Of a DNA stretch of 38,028 bases, positions 1-6,151 are shown piece by piece. The first letter of the stretch is position 1; every line of letters starts with the position of its first letter. The position numbers and the translations under genes were made by a program. This DNA comes from Lentisphaerota bacterium (GTDB taxonomy: Bacteria > Verrucomicrobiota > Lentisphaeria > Victivallales > UBA1829). The stretch spans positions 1 to 38,028 of the forward strand of contig SUVT01000015.1 of assembly GCA_015061845.1 (NCBI GenBank). Reading direction: 5' to 3'. Under the pieces are notes generated by a model. The model was given only the letters and a program-made list of their open reading frames with translations, was not told the origin of the DNA and did no database searches.

Positions 1-64
1 GAAGCTCCACCATCTGCAACCGTATAGGGTGACTCATTGCCTTGAGAACTTGTGATATTTCCAT
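1..64 (-). CDS. ArsR-family HTH regulator, N-terminal 21 residues (cut by window edge)
   Basis: The minus strand reads M-E-I-S-Q-V-L-K-A-M-S-H-P-I-R-L-Q-M-V-E-L from position 64 to the window edge. This is the usual first helix pair of ArsR/SmtB winged-helix repressors (LKALSxPxRLxIL pattern). The ATG follows an AGGAGG-type ribosome site with about 6 bases of spacing. Such proteins are dimeric repressors that release DNA on metal, metalloid or thiol-redox signals, but the sensing residues lie outside the window. Upstream is a promoter with an inverted repeat. Nearby rhodanese lipoproteins would fit a sulfur or metalloid theme, though they are transcribed from their own promoter. Confidence 0.75.
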   Translation of the reverse strand, partial: MEISQVLKAMSHPIRLQMVEL

Positions 65-97
65 AATTGCCTCCTGCAATATAATATATCACAAAAA

Positions 98-121
98 ATT
101 CAATTAGCAAGTCAACTAATT
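98..121 (-). promoter_or_regulatory. Putative promoter/operator of the ArsR-family gene
   Basis: The minus strand contains the perfect inverted repeat AATTAG-N8-CTAATT (102-121). A TTGACT -35-like hexamer lies between its arms, and an AT-rich TATATT-like stretch follows before the ribosome site. A palindrome covering the -35 is what an autoregulated ArsR repressor would use. The exact -10 is uncertain. Confidence 0.4.
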
Positions 122-155
122 AAAAAATAAAAAAAAGCCCCCGTTTCCGAGGGCT
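122..155 (-). terminator. Rho-independent terminator
   Basis: AGCCC (136-140) pairs with GGGCT (151-155). Read on the minus strand, the stem runs straight into a long T-rich tract (122-136). It lies just downstream of the stop of the 174-335 ORF and isolates it from the ArsR promoter. Confidence 0.7.
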
Positions 156-173
156 GAAATATGGAGAAAGGTT

Positions 174-335
174 TTATTCGACTGCTATTCCGAGCTGCAT
201 TAACTGTTCATCCCAGCGGTCGGGGAGTTTGTAAAGTTTAGCAAGGCTGATATTTACAGTTGCAGGTACTTGCGGCTTTTCTGCGGAGAGCAAGAGACTG
301 CTATTGGCAACGCAGAACCATACCAGTAATGGCAT
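174..335 (-). CDS. Small ORF of unknown function (53 aa)
   Basis: A 53-codon minus-strand frame starts at ATG 335 and stops at TAA 174, immediately before a good terminator. The N-terminus is hydrophobic (MPLLVWFCVANSSLLLSAEK), like a signal peptide with an A-x-K type boundary. The rest reads as ordinary protein (VNISLAKLYKLPDRWDEQL). I do not recognise it. No convincing ribosome site is seen, and an in-frame stop lies 5 codons upstream. It may be the 3' remnant of a longer decayed gene that keeps the original terminator, or a small secreted protein. Confidence 0.35.
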   Translation of the reverse strand: MPLLVWFCVANSSLLLSAEKPQVPATVNISLAKLYKLPDRWDEQLMQLGIAVE

Positions 336-433
336 TTTGCACCACTTTTACGGCAAAAGTCTCTGAAACGCAAGGACGCAAGTCCTTGGAGAATTATTGT
401 TTATTACTAATGATTTGCAAAAAGTGGTAATGC
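331..433. other. Structured intergenic stretch with nested inverted repeats
   Basis: About 190 bases (336-524) lie between the small ORF and the rhodanese terminator, with no convincing gene. They contain a perfect 7-bp hairpin with a GCAA tetraloop (CAAGGAC/GTCCTTG, 371-388). Outside it, ACCACTTTT (341-349) is complementary to AAAAGTGGT (420-428), extended by GCATT/AATGC. This could be a small structured RNA, a decayed repeat, or chance. Confidence 0.3.
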
Positions 434-524
434 ACGGACTTGATGTAAAAAAGAGACGGTGCAAAAGTTGGTTTTCTGCCACTCCTGCGACCTCTTTCAT
501 TTTGCCAAAGTGAAATTCCTGCAC

Positions 525-554
525 AAAAAAAGCGGCAAGTGAATCCCTGCCGCT
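525..554 (-). terminator. Rho-independent terminator of the rhodanese pair
   Basis: A perfect 7-bp stem AGCGGCA/TGCCGCT (531-537 with 548-554) is followed on the minus strand by a T run (525-530). It lies 16 bases past the stop codon of the second rhodanese gene. Confidence 0.85.
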
Positions 555-569
555 CAGCAAGTACAATGT

Positions 570-926
570 TTATTTTTTTACCGGAATGCCGAGTTTCTCT
601 TGGGCATCTTTCAGTCCTCCCAGATTATGGAGATCTGTGTAGCCCATTGTTTTTAACTTTTCGACAGCAGTTCCTGCCCGTCTGCCGCTGCGGCAATAGA
701 TGTATATCGGCGTATTTTTACCGGAAACTTTACTGGAAATTTTGCTTTCCAGCTCGGCAAGCGGAAGAAGGACTGCGCCTTCCAGATAACCGGTTTTGTG
801 TTCCTCCGGAGTCCGGACATCAAGCAATACCGCATTGTTTTCCATAGATATTTTACCTTCTGTTGAACAACATCCGCTTGTCACAAGCAGAAAAATTACG
901 GATAATATTGAAAGAAGAGTTTTCAT
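570..926 (-). CDS. Rhodanese-domain lipoprotein (second of tandem pair)
   Basis: 118 aa. Residues 1-18 form a lipoprotein signal ending T-S-G-C, so Cys19 is the likely lipidated residue. One rhodanese (sulfurtransferase) domain follows: VLLDVRTPEEH is the CH2-type entry motif, and the active-site loop is Y-C-R-S-G-R-R with catalytic Cys78. Single-domain rhodaneses carry persulfide sulfur on that cysteine, and a lipid anchor would place this one in the periplasm or envelope. A GGAG ribosome site precedes ATG 926. The gene follows its paralog by only 18 bases and shares its promoter, and a strong terminator follows. The physiological sulfur donor and acceptor cannot be read from the sequence. 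Confidence 0.85.
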   Translation of the reverse strand: MKTLLSILSVIFLLVTSGCCSTEGKISMENNAVLLDVRTPEEHKTGYLEGAVLLPLAELESKISSKVSGKNTPIYIYCRSGRRAGTAVEKLKTMGYTDLHNLGGLKDAQEKLGIPVKK

Positions 927-944
927 CTGCGCTCCTTTCCCCGC

Positions 945-1304
945 TTACTTTGCAGTGGGTAACCCCAGCAGTTTCCGGGCATCTTTCATTGCGCCGAGAT
1001 TATGAACATCGGTGTACCCCTGCTTCAACAGTTTTTCCGTTGCCATTGTTGCTTCCCGACCGCCCCGGCAATATACATAAACCGGAGTATCTTTGGAGGG
1101 AACAACTGTTGCAGCTTTAGTGTCCACATCCGCCTGCGGCAGATTGATTGCGCCCTGCAGATAGCCTTTCTGATACTCTGTCGGAGTCCGGACATCCAGC
1201 AAAACAGCATTCTTTTCCATCGTGATTTTGCACTGTCCGAGAGAACAGCATCCACTTACAACGAGCAGCATAACGCCGCACAGCATGACAAGAAGTTTTT
1301 TCAT
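945..1304 (-). CDS. Rhodanese-domain lipoprotein (first of tandem pair)
   Basis: 119 aa, with the same layout as its downstream neighbour. The lipoprotein signal ends V-S-G-C (Cys19), and a single rhodanese domain has VLLDVRTPTEY and the loop Y-C-R-G-G-R-E with catalytic Cys79. The two proteins align along their full length (for example GYTDVHNLGAMKDA against GYTDLHNLGGLKDA), so the pair arose by tandem duplication. The active-site loops differ (CRGGRE against CRSGRR), which in this family tunes the anion held over the cysteine and suggests different acceptors. ATG 1304 has a GAGGTG ribosome site and lies about 70 bases downstream of a near-consensus promoter. Confidence 0.85.
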   Translation of the reverse strand: MKKLLVMLCGVMLLVVSGCCSLGQCKITMEKNAVLLDVRTPTEYQKGYLQGAINLPQADVDTKAATVVPSKDTPVYVYCRGGREATMATEKLLKQGYTDVHNLGAMKDARKLLGLPTAK

Positions 1305-1374
1305 AATTCACCTCTATTCGGTTGTATTTTTTTTCAATTTACTTATTTACGGTAATCCTACATAACCTGTCTGT

Positions 1375-1403
1375 AATATAACGCAGAATCTGATGTTTGT
1401 CAA
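1375..1403 (-). promoter_or_regulatory. Sigma-70-type promoter of the rhodanese operon
   Basis: On the minus strand, TTGACA (1398-1403) and TATATT (1375-1380) are separated by exactly 17 bases. The -35 is perfect and the -10 has one mismatch. It points at the rhodanese pair, with a leader of about 65 bases. Confidence 0.75.
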
Positions 1404-1423
1404 ATGCCGGATATCAACTCTCC

Positions 1424-1740
1424 TCATAAAACCTTACCCTTGGAGATTCCAACACGCTCCCCCAACTGTTCAAAGGTCAGCCGTGGGTAAAGTTCCTGCA
1501 ATCCGTTATCCCGGTAGTTCTGATTGCAGTTGAGACATGCTGAACATCTTCAATTCCAACAAGAGTATTGTCCTCTTGCAAGCCGAAGAGCAGCGTTCCG
1601 CCATCACCGTTTGCAAAAGCACTTACACTTTTCAACCAGCTTTTTGGACTCTGAAGCTCCACGGTGGCTTTTTTGTCATAAGCCGTTGTCTCTCCGACAA
1701 AATCCTGTATATTAAAGTCATATTTCTCCTTACAGATCAC
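1424..1740 (-). pseudogene. Remnant of an AlbA_2 (Schlafen-type) domain protein, frame-disrupted
   Basis: Residues after KEKYDFNIQDFVGETTAYDK match the opening of AlbA_2 proteins common in Firmicutes. The core motif SWLKSVSAFANGDGG-LLFG is intact. Similarity ends around DVQHVS, and the frame stops at 1477 after about 87 codons, far short of the family's several hundred residues. In a second frame, open from about 1549 to the stop at 1424, the DNA reads LQELYPRLTFEQLGERVGI, a plausible helix-turn-helix, so a frameshift or deletion fusion is likely. The 5' end has no good start codon (GTG at 1740) and abuts the truncated polymerase gene on the other strand. Confidence 0.6.
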
Positions 1741-2310
1741 CTTCGTATATTCCTGGTCGTTATGGAAATGACGGACATCCTTGCCCTTGACCTCGTGGAA
1801 AAGCGGATCGTGACAGATCAGCTGACATTGAATATCGCCTACGATGTCCTGAACCTGACAGATCCGGAGCGGCGACAGAAGTACACCGGTACAATCAAAA
1901 CGGACTCATACGGCAGACAAGCACCCAAGGATGCTCACGGTTCAATCAATCTGCCCCGGCACACTTCCTCGGTAAAAATCATTATCGACCACATAATGCA
2001 GCTCTTTGACAGGGTGGTTGATCCCAATCTGCTGGTACGGAAGATTACCATCGGTGCGAACCACATTCTGAACGAAGGCGATGTTCCGGAAGAAGTCCAG
2101 GTACAACCGGATCTCTTTGCCGATCACGAGGCATTGGAGAAGCAGAAAGCAGCCGAAGATGCTGAACTTGCCAAAGAACGTCGACTTCAGGATGCCTTGT
2201 TGAATATTAAAAAACAGTTTGGCAAAAATGCTGTTCTTAAAGCCATGAGTTTGCAGGAAGGTGCGACAGCCAAAGACCGTAATCAGCAAGTGGGAGGGTA
2301 TAAGGCATGA
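1741..2310 (+). pseudogene. C-terminal fragment of a Y-family (UmuC/DinB-like) DNA polymerase
   Basis: From about 1759 the frame reads VVMEMTDILALDLVEKRIVTDQ and continues through TDSYGRQAPKDAHGSINL to the end KNAVLKAMSLQEGATAKDRN-QQVGGYKA. This is the little-finger and tail region of Firmicutes-type Y-family polymerases, which are translesion enzymes. The catalytic palm and fingers are missing, so only about 190 of some 410-420 residues remain. Upstream, the same frame runs antisense through the AlbA_2 remnant and is not genuine coding. Its TGA overlaps the ATG of the YolD fragment, the normal order of a UmuC-YolD pair. It is almost certainly non-functional. Confidence 0.7.
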
Positions 2311-2405
2311 GCCGTTATGATGATGTTATAAACCTTCCACATCATGTTTCCCCGGCTCGTCAGCGGATGTCCATGCACGACAGGGCGGCACAGTTTGCTC
2401 CGGCG
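2307..2405 (+). pseudogene. N-terminal fragment of a YolD-like protein
   Basis: The ATG overlaps the polymerase stop (ATGA). The translation MSRYDDVINLPHHVSPAR and then MSMHDRAAQFAP is the conserved start of YolD-like proteins, small partners usually encoded right after Y-family polymerases in Firmicutes. Similarity breaks after AQFAP. The frame then runs through unrelated AT-rich DNA to 2525. Together with the polymerase fragment it marks the two ends of a deletion-damaged imported cassette. Confidence 0.65.
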
Positions 2406-2440
2406 ATTGACTTTTCTGATTTTTGCGCTACATTTCCCAT

Positions 2441-2507
2441 AAGCCTGTTTCTTTTCTTGATTGTTTGTTTTGTGGTTATTATAATTAATCATAGAAACAG
2501 GCTTTTT
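2441..2507 (+). terminator. Long-loop inverted repeat, possible terminator
   Basis: AAGCCTGTTTC (2441-2451) and GAAACAGGCTT (2494-2504) form a perfect 11-bp stem with a 42-base AT-rich loop, followed by a short T run. It could end transcription leaving the polymerase/YolD scar and shield the EPS promoter. The long loop is unusual, so it may instead be the ends of a small lost element. Confidence 0.45.
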
Positions 2508-2530
2508 ACAAGCCATGTCTTTTAAAATAT

Positions 2531-2603
2531 GCGCAATTTTGCGGACGTTATCTGATAATATTTTTTTTCTTAAGCTTGTAAAGCGCAATTTTTATGCTAT
2601 ATT
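2531..2603 (+). promoter_or_regulatory. Promoter of the EPS/exosortase operon with candidate operator repeats
   Basis: TTGTAA (2576-2581) and TATATT (2598-2603) are spaced 16 bases, and the -10 is preceded by TGC, making it an extended -10 promoter. The decamer GCGCAATTTT occurs at 2531-2540 and again at 2583-2592, 52 bases apart (about five helical turns). The second copy sits between -35 and -10. The first copy is part of the palindrome CGCAA-TT-TTGCG (2532-2543). This arrangement suggests a looping repressor or similar control. The leader to the first ATG is about 70 bases. Confidence 0.55.
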
Positions 2604-2680
2604 AAACTCAGCGTTTAATTGTAGCAAGTTAGTAAGATGTCTACATTTAAGAAAAAATTATTTTCTTCAGGAAGGGAAAT

Positions 2681-3280
2681 ATGAAAAAGATACTTTTAGG
2701 ATTACTCTTTTGCGGAATCAGCACATCAATCATGGCGGCATATCAGTATAATGTAAAAGGAAATCAGGGCTGGTTGACTTTTGATGGAGAAACAACGGTT
2801 GCCTTTGATCTTACCCGGGAAAGCCGGAAAGATAAGGATAACGGACAGGATAACTACATTGACCGCGGAAATGGTGCGGCTGATTACGGATGGTACAATT
2901 TGGATACCGGAGAAAAAGGGTCTTTCAGTAATGGAGCTGCTGCTACATTCACGGAAAAAGACCGTATCGGTTTCTGGGTGAAGGACAATACCGGAAAAGT
3001 TTATGTTTCAACCAAACCGGAGAAAAATGCTGATTCCAATGTTATTTGGGGGAAATCCCGTGAGATTGCAGATGGGTTCAGTGTTGCCGGCGGTAATTTC
3101 GGTTCTAATGGAACGCAGGAATATTACGTTCTTAAAATCAATAAAGCGAACTCCAATAAGGGAAATGCTCCTTCCGGTCAGCCGCTGCCCGGTATTCTCG
3201 CGGTTTTGGCAGCCGGTGGCGTCGCTTTCGGTGCAACCAAACTCTATCTCAACAAGAAAAAGGGGAAAGACAAGAAATGA
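2681..3280 (+). CDS. Secreted exosortase substrate candidate 1 (SGQPLPG C-terminal signal)
   Basis: 199 aa. A signal peptide (1-19) ends I-M-A. The secreted body contains GWYNLDTGEKG and DRIGFWVKD. The C-terminus has the three parts of an exosortase sorting signal: SGQPLPGI (165-172), a short hydrophobic segment (about 172-186), and the basic tail NKKKGKDKK. The same SGQPLPGI motif ends the next gene, and an exosortase lies two genes further on. The body matches no domain I know. It has an AAGG-rich ribosome site and is the first gene after the promoter. Expected fate: export, cleavage near the motif, and attachment to an envelope component. It is not a canonical VPEP-type PEP-CTERM protein. 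Confidence 0.8.
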   Translation: MKKILLGLLFCGISTSIMAAYQYNVKGNQGWLTFDGETTVAFDLTRESRKDKDNGQDNYIDRGNGAADYGWYNLDTGEKGSFSNGAAATFTEKDRIGFWVKDNTGKVYVSTKPEKNADSNVIWGKSREIADGFSVAGGNFGSNGTQEYYVLKINKANSNKGNAPSGQPLPGILAVLAAGGVAFGATKLYLNKKKGKDKK

Positions 3281-3960
3281 AATATCTTTCAATCATTGCT
3301 GCAGCGTTCCTGACAATTGTTGTTCCAGCATCAGCGACTCTTCAGTATAAATTGGAGTCCGGTACTGGCGAAGCATGGTTTTCCGTTGACTCGACACAAA
3401 AAGTTTACGTTGATGTGAAGAAAAATGATGGAACATCTGTCAAATTGGGTGATTCCGTCATCAGCAATATCGGCTGGTACTATTATGATGATGTTGCGAA
3501 GTATCGCGGTCAGGGCGGAGGTGGACGTGGACCGGGGCGTGGACCGGGGCGTGGTTCTCAACAATCCGGTACTTTGCCGCAAATTCATTATGGAAATATG
3601 AAGACCGGTGAATTGGGGGAATTTTATCCGGGCGATAAAATTGTTCTCTGGGTTGAGACCACTTCTGCGAACGGTAAGAAAGAAACGTTTACGATGTACA
3701 GTCCGACAACACAGGACAGTGATATCTGGATGCTTGGAAAATCCGGAGAAAGTATTGTTTTCAACTGGGGTGATTTCGGAGTCGATTATGGTAAGAAATC
3801 CCAGAATGCTGCGAATCCTTCCGGATTTGAGTTTTCGATTTCTACAAAAGCTCCGACTTCCGGACAACCGCTGCCCGGTATTATCGCAACCATTGTTGTT
3901 GGCGGCGGAACTCTGCTTTATCTGAAAAAGCGGAAGAAACTTTACGGAATCAAAGAATGA
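3277..3960 (+). CDS. Secreted exosortase substrate candidate 2 (SGQPLPG C-terminal signal)
   Basis: 227 aa, overlapping the previous gene by ATGA. Signal peptide 1-20 (VPASA). A Gly/Arg/Pro-rich spacer (about 81-95) comes from a 12-bp DNA tandem repeat. The C-terminal signal is SGQPLPGI (195-202), a hydrophobic stretch (202-216), then KKRKK. Its body parallels the first protein in order and spacing: L/YQYK start, GWYYYDD, TGELGEFYPGDKIVLWV, a DS-IW step, then a G-DFG step before the tail. The two are therefore paralogs rather than just sharing a tail. Function unknown. The likely role is a surface or matrix protein processed by the adjacent exosortase. Confidence 0.8.
   Translation: MKYLSIIAAAFLTIVVPASATLQYKLESGTGEAWFSVDSTQKVYVDVKKNDGTSVKLGDSVISNIGWYYYDDVAKYRGQGGGGRGPGRGPGRGSQQSGTLPQIHYGNMKTGELGEFYPGDKIVLWVETTSANGKKETFTMYSPTTQDSDIWMLGKSGESIVFNWGDFGVDYGKKSQNAANPSGFEFSISTKAPTSGQPLPGIIATIVVGGGTLLYLKKRKKLYGIKE
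3526..3554 (+). repeat. 12-bp coding tandem repeat (Gly-Arg-Pro spacer)
   Basis: CGTGGACCGGGG occurs twice in tandem (3526-3537, 3538-3549), followed by a partial third copy. It encodes the RGPGRGPGRG spacer of substrate 2. Short in-frame tandem repeats can expand or contract by slippage, so this linker may vary in length between strains. Confidence 0.8.
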
Positions 3961-6149
3961 AATTTTTTCAGAATTTCCGGCTCTTCGGGAAAATAAAGAA
4001 GCTCCGGAAATTACATATAGTTTTGATCTCAATCGCAGTGCTGGTGCTTATTGGAAGTATCGGCACTATGACTTATCTGCTTTATTCAAACTATCAGAAT
4101 GCCACACTTTTCAAGCAGGCTCAGCGTAATTTCCAACGGGGGGATGAGGCTTCCCTTGATGCTGCAAAAGCTCAGCTGTTACAGCTGATCAAGAATGACG
4201 ATGATAATGAAGCTGCTTATGTTATGCTTGGAGCTATTGCCGAGAAGCGGAAAATTTATCCGGAGCAGGTCTATTATTGCTTCATGGCATATAAACTGAA
4301 TCCGTTGAGTACTGAAAACAAGGATAAATATATCAGCAGTCTGTGTTCCGCCCGTGATTTTGAGCGGTTGGAAAACTTTCTCTCACGGCAAAGTGATATC
4401 TCCGACAAGCAGAACCAGATTCTTGTTTATGCAGCCGGACAAAATGGCAGAATTCAGAAATATAAAAATGTCTCCAAAGCTGGCAGCTCTCTGAATAAGT
4501 TGACAGAACTGCTTTTCAGGAAAAAACTGACTACAGCGGAGAAGCTCAAGAAGTTGAGTGTATTCAAGGAAGACGATCCCTTTTTGAAACAGGAAATCCT
4601 TGCGGCTCAAGCGAGATTTTATTTGGAAGTCCGGGATGTTGAAAAGACAGAGAAAGCATTGCAGGCTGCTTATGAACTCAATCCTTATGCCTTTGCTCCG
4701 TCTCTGGGAAGATTTTATATCAATTTCCGTTCTTTCGGACAAGGTCTGGAAGTTTTTGAAAAATATCTGGAAACTTATCATGATCAGGCGGTTGCATTGC
4801 AAACCGCAGAAGTCTATTGTCTGTTGAAACAAACTGGAAAAATAGAAAAACTCCGCAAAGAATATCAGTCAGATTCCGGTAACAGTGCAATGTTGAGCTG
4901 TTATTATTTTGATGCCTTGACCGCTTTGGCAAAAAATGAACAGAGTTCATTAAAAAAATTCACCATGCCATTACGGAAAAATATCAATACTCCTTTGGCG
5001 GCATTTATGTTTTTGTGTGTTGATATTGAGGACGGCGATCTGAATGCAGTAAGACAGAGTTATAATAATTTGCTTTCCCACCGGACTTACCTGGATTTGC
5101 AGGATCGTGCCGATGGTATGATCCTCAATTTGATAAAGCGTTTCTGGAATGAATCCGAAAAGAAAGATCAGATTCTTTCATTGGCAGAAATCGTTTACCG
5201 GCGGAAACCGGATGTGATGGTTGCTAAATTGATTCTGCTTTCTCAGAAACAGAAAGACTCTATTGATATTATTTTGTTGCAGGATGCTCTGAAGCGTTTT
5301 CAGGATGATCCTGGGATGATCAAGATAGGGATCGAGTATTATCTGAACAACGACTTGACAGCCGCCGGAAAACTGATTGCCAAATATCGGGAACTTTACC
5401 CTGCAAAACAATCGGACATGCTGCGTTATGAGATCATTTCTGCGTTGCGGCGTAAGAATTATGAGTTGGCATCAAAGCTGTTCCGGGATAACTTTTCACC
5501 GGAGATCTGTCCTGAATATTGGACCTTTGCCAGTTCTTCCATGCGGGAAAAAGATTTGGAATTCTTGAGCCGGAACAAAACTTATGCGCCGTACTGTCAG
5601 GCTTTGATATTATTGAAGAAGAACAATGCAAAAGCTGCTTGTGATCTTTTGGAACGGGCAGAATATAATGAAAATCAGGCTTTGTTATTCTTTGCGGCAA
5701 AAACGCTGGCAGAAAATGGCAGAAATCAGGCAGCATTGAAGAAATATTCCTTATTTCCGGAAAAAACTCCGTATAAACTTTCTGTTTTGTTGAATACCGC
5801 AGAAATTCATGCGGAAAGCGGAAATCTTTCTTACGCCCTTCAATTGGCTGCGGCTGCATACAAAATGTCACCGGACCGACCGGAACCTCAGCTGTGTTAT
5901 GCTGATAAACTTTATAAAAACGGAAAAGTGTCAGTGATTCCTGATATCATAAAACTTTCTTCTGATACGCCCTATCGGAAAGAGATGAGAAAACTTTGGA
6001 TCGCCGGAATGCAGCAACGGATCAAAGATTGCGACCTCCAGCGGCAGCGGGAGCGGGCAAGGGAACTTTGCCGTCAACTTCTTGTGGTCGATCCGGAAAA
6101 TCAGACATCGCTTGAATGTATAAAAAAACTGAATAAGATGCCGCAGTAA
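3957..6149 (+). CDS. Membrane-anchored TPR-repeat protein of the exosortase/EPS locus
   Basis: 730 aa, starting on the ATGA overlap with substrate 2. A basic N-terminus precedes one transmembrane helix (about 20-43); the remainder is a soluble alpha-helical array of TPR-like units. Examples are AAYVMLGAIAEKRKIYPEQV, the EKALQAAYELNPYAFAP unit, and near the end LSYALQLAAAAYKMSPDRPEP. Large TPR proteins are regular members of exosortase-associated EPS loci, where they are thought to scaffold glycan assembly or substrate handling. The exact partner is unknown. Topology is inferred as N-in with the TPR solenoid outside the cytoplasmic membrane, from the positive residues before the helix. Confidence 0.75.
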   Translation: MKFFQNFRLFGKIKKLRKLHIVLISIAVLVLIGSIGTMTYLLYSNYQNATLFKQAQRNFQRGDEASLDAAKAQLLQLIKNDDDNEAAYVMLGAIAEKRKIYPEQVYYCFMAYKLNPLSTENKDKYISSLCSARDFERLENFLSRQSDISDKQNQILVYAAGQNGRIQKYKNVSKAGSSLNKLTELLFRKKLTTAEKLKKLSVFKEDDPFLKQEILAAQARFYLEVRDVEKTEKALQAAYELNPYAFAPSLGRFYINFRSFGQGLEVFEKYLETYHDQAVALQTAEVYCLLKQTGKIEKLRKEYQSDSGNSAMLSCYYFDALTALAKNEQSSLKKFTMPLRKNINTPLAAFMFLCVDIEDGDLNAVRQSYNNLLSHRTYLDLQDRADGMILNLIKRFWNESEKKDQILSLAEIVYRRKPDVMVAKLILLSQKQKDSIDIILLQDALKRFQDDPGMIKIGIEYYLNNDLTAAGKLIAKYRELYPAKQSDMLRYEIISALRRKNYELASKLFRDNFSPEICPEYWTFASSSMREKDLEFLSRNKTYAPYCQALILLKKNNAKAACDLLERAEYNENQALLFFAAKTLAENGRNQAALKKYSLFPEKTPYKLSVLLNTAEIHAESGNLSYALQLAAAAYKMSPDRPEPQLCYADKLYKNGKVSVIPDIIKLSSDTPYRKEMRKLWIAGMQQRIKDCDLQRQRERARELCRQLLVVDPENQTSLECIKKLNKMPQ

Positions 6150-6151
6150 AT

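Noticed and set aside
348-566. 72-codon minus-strand frame between the small ORF and the rhodanese gene
   Set aside because: It runs through the rhodanese terminator, has no ribosome site, and its translation has no domain character.
1537-1740. Plus-strand coding upstream of the Y-family polymerase fragment
   Set aside because: This part is antisense to the AlbA_2 remnant, and its translation has no similarity to Y-family polymerases. The real fragment begins around 1745-1759.
2404-2680. Sigma-54 (-24/-12) promoter, as used in some PEP-CTERM/EPS systems
   Set aside because: No GG-N10-GC arrangement of the TGGCAC/TTGCA type was found; a sigma-70 extended -10 promoter fits better.
2681-3960. 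Classical sortase (LPXTG) substrates in place of exosortase substrates
   Set aside because: The motif is QPLPG without Thr-Gly in the LPXTG order. No class A-F sortase gene is present, whereas an exosortase is three genes away and the host appears diderm.
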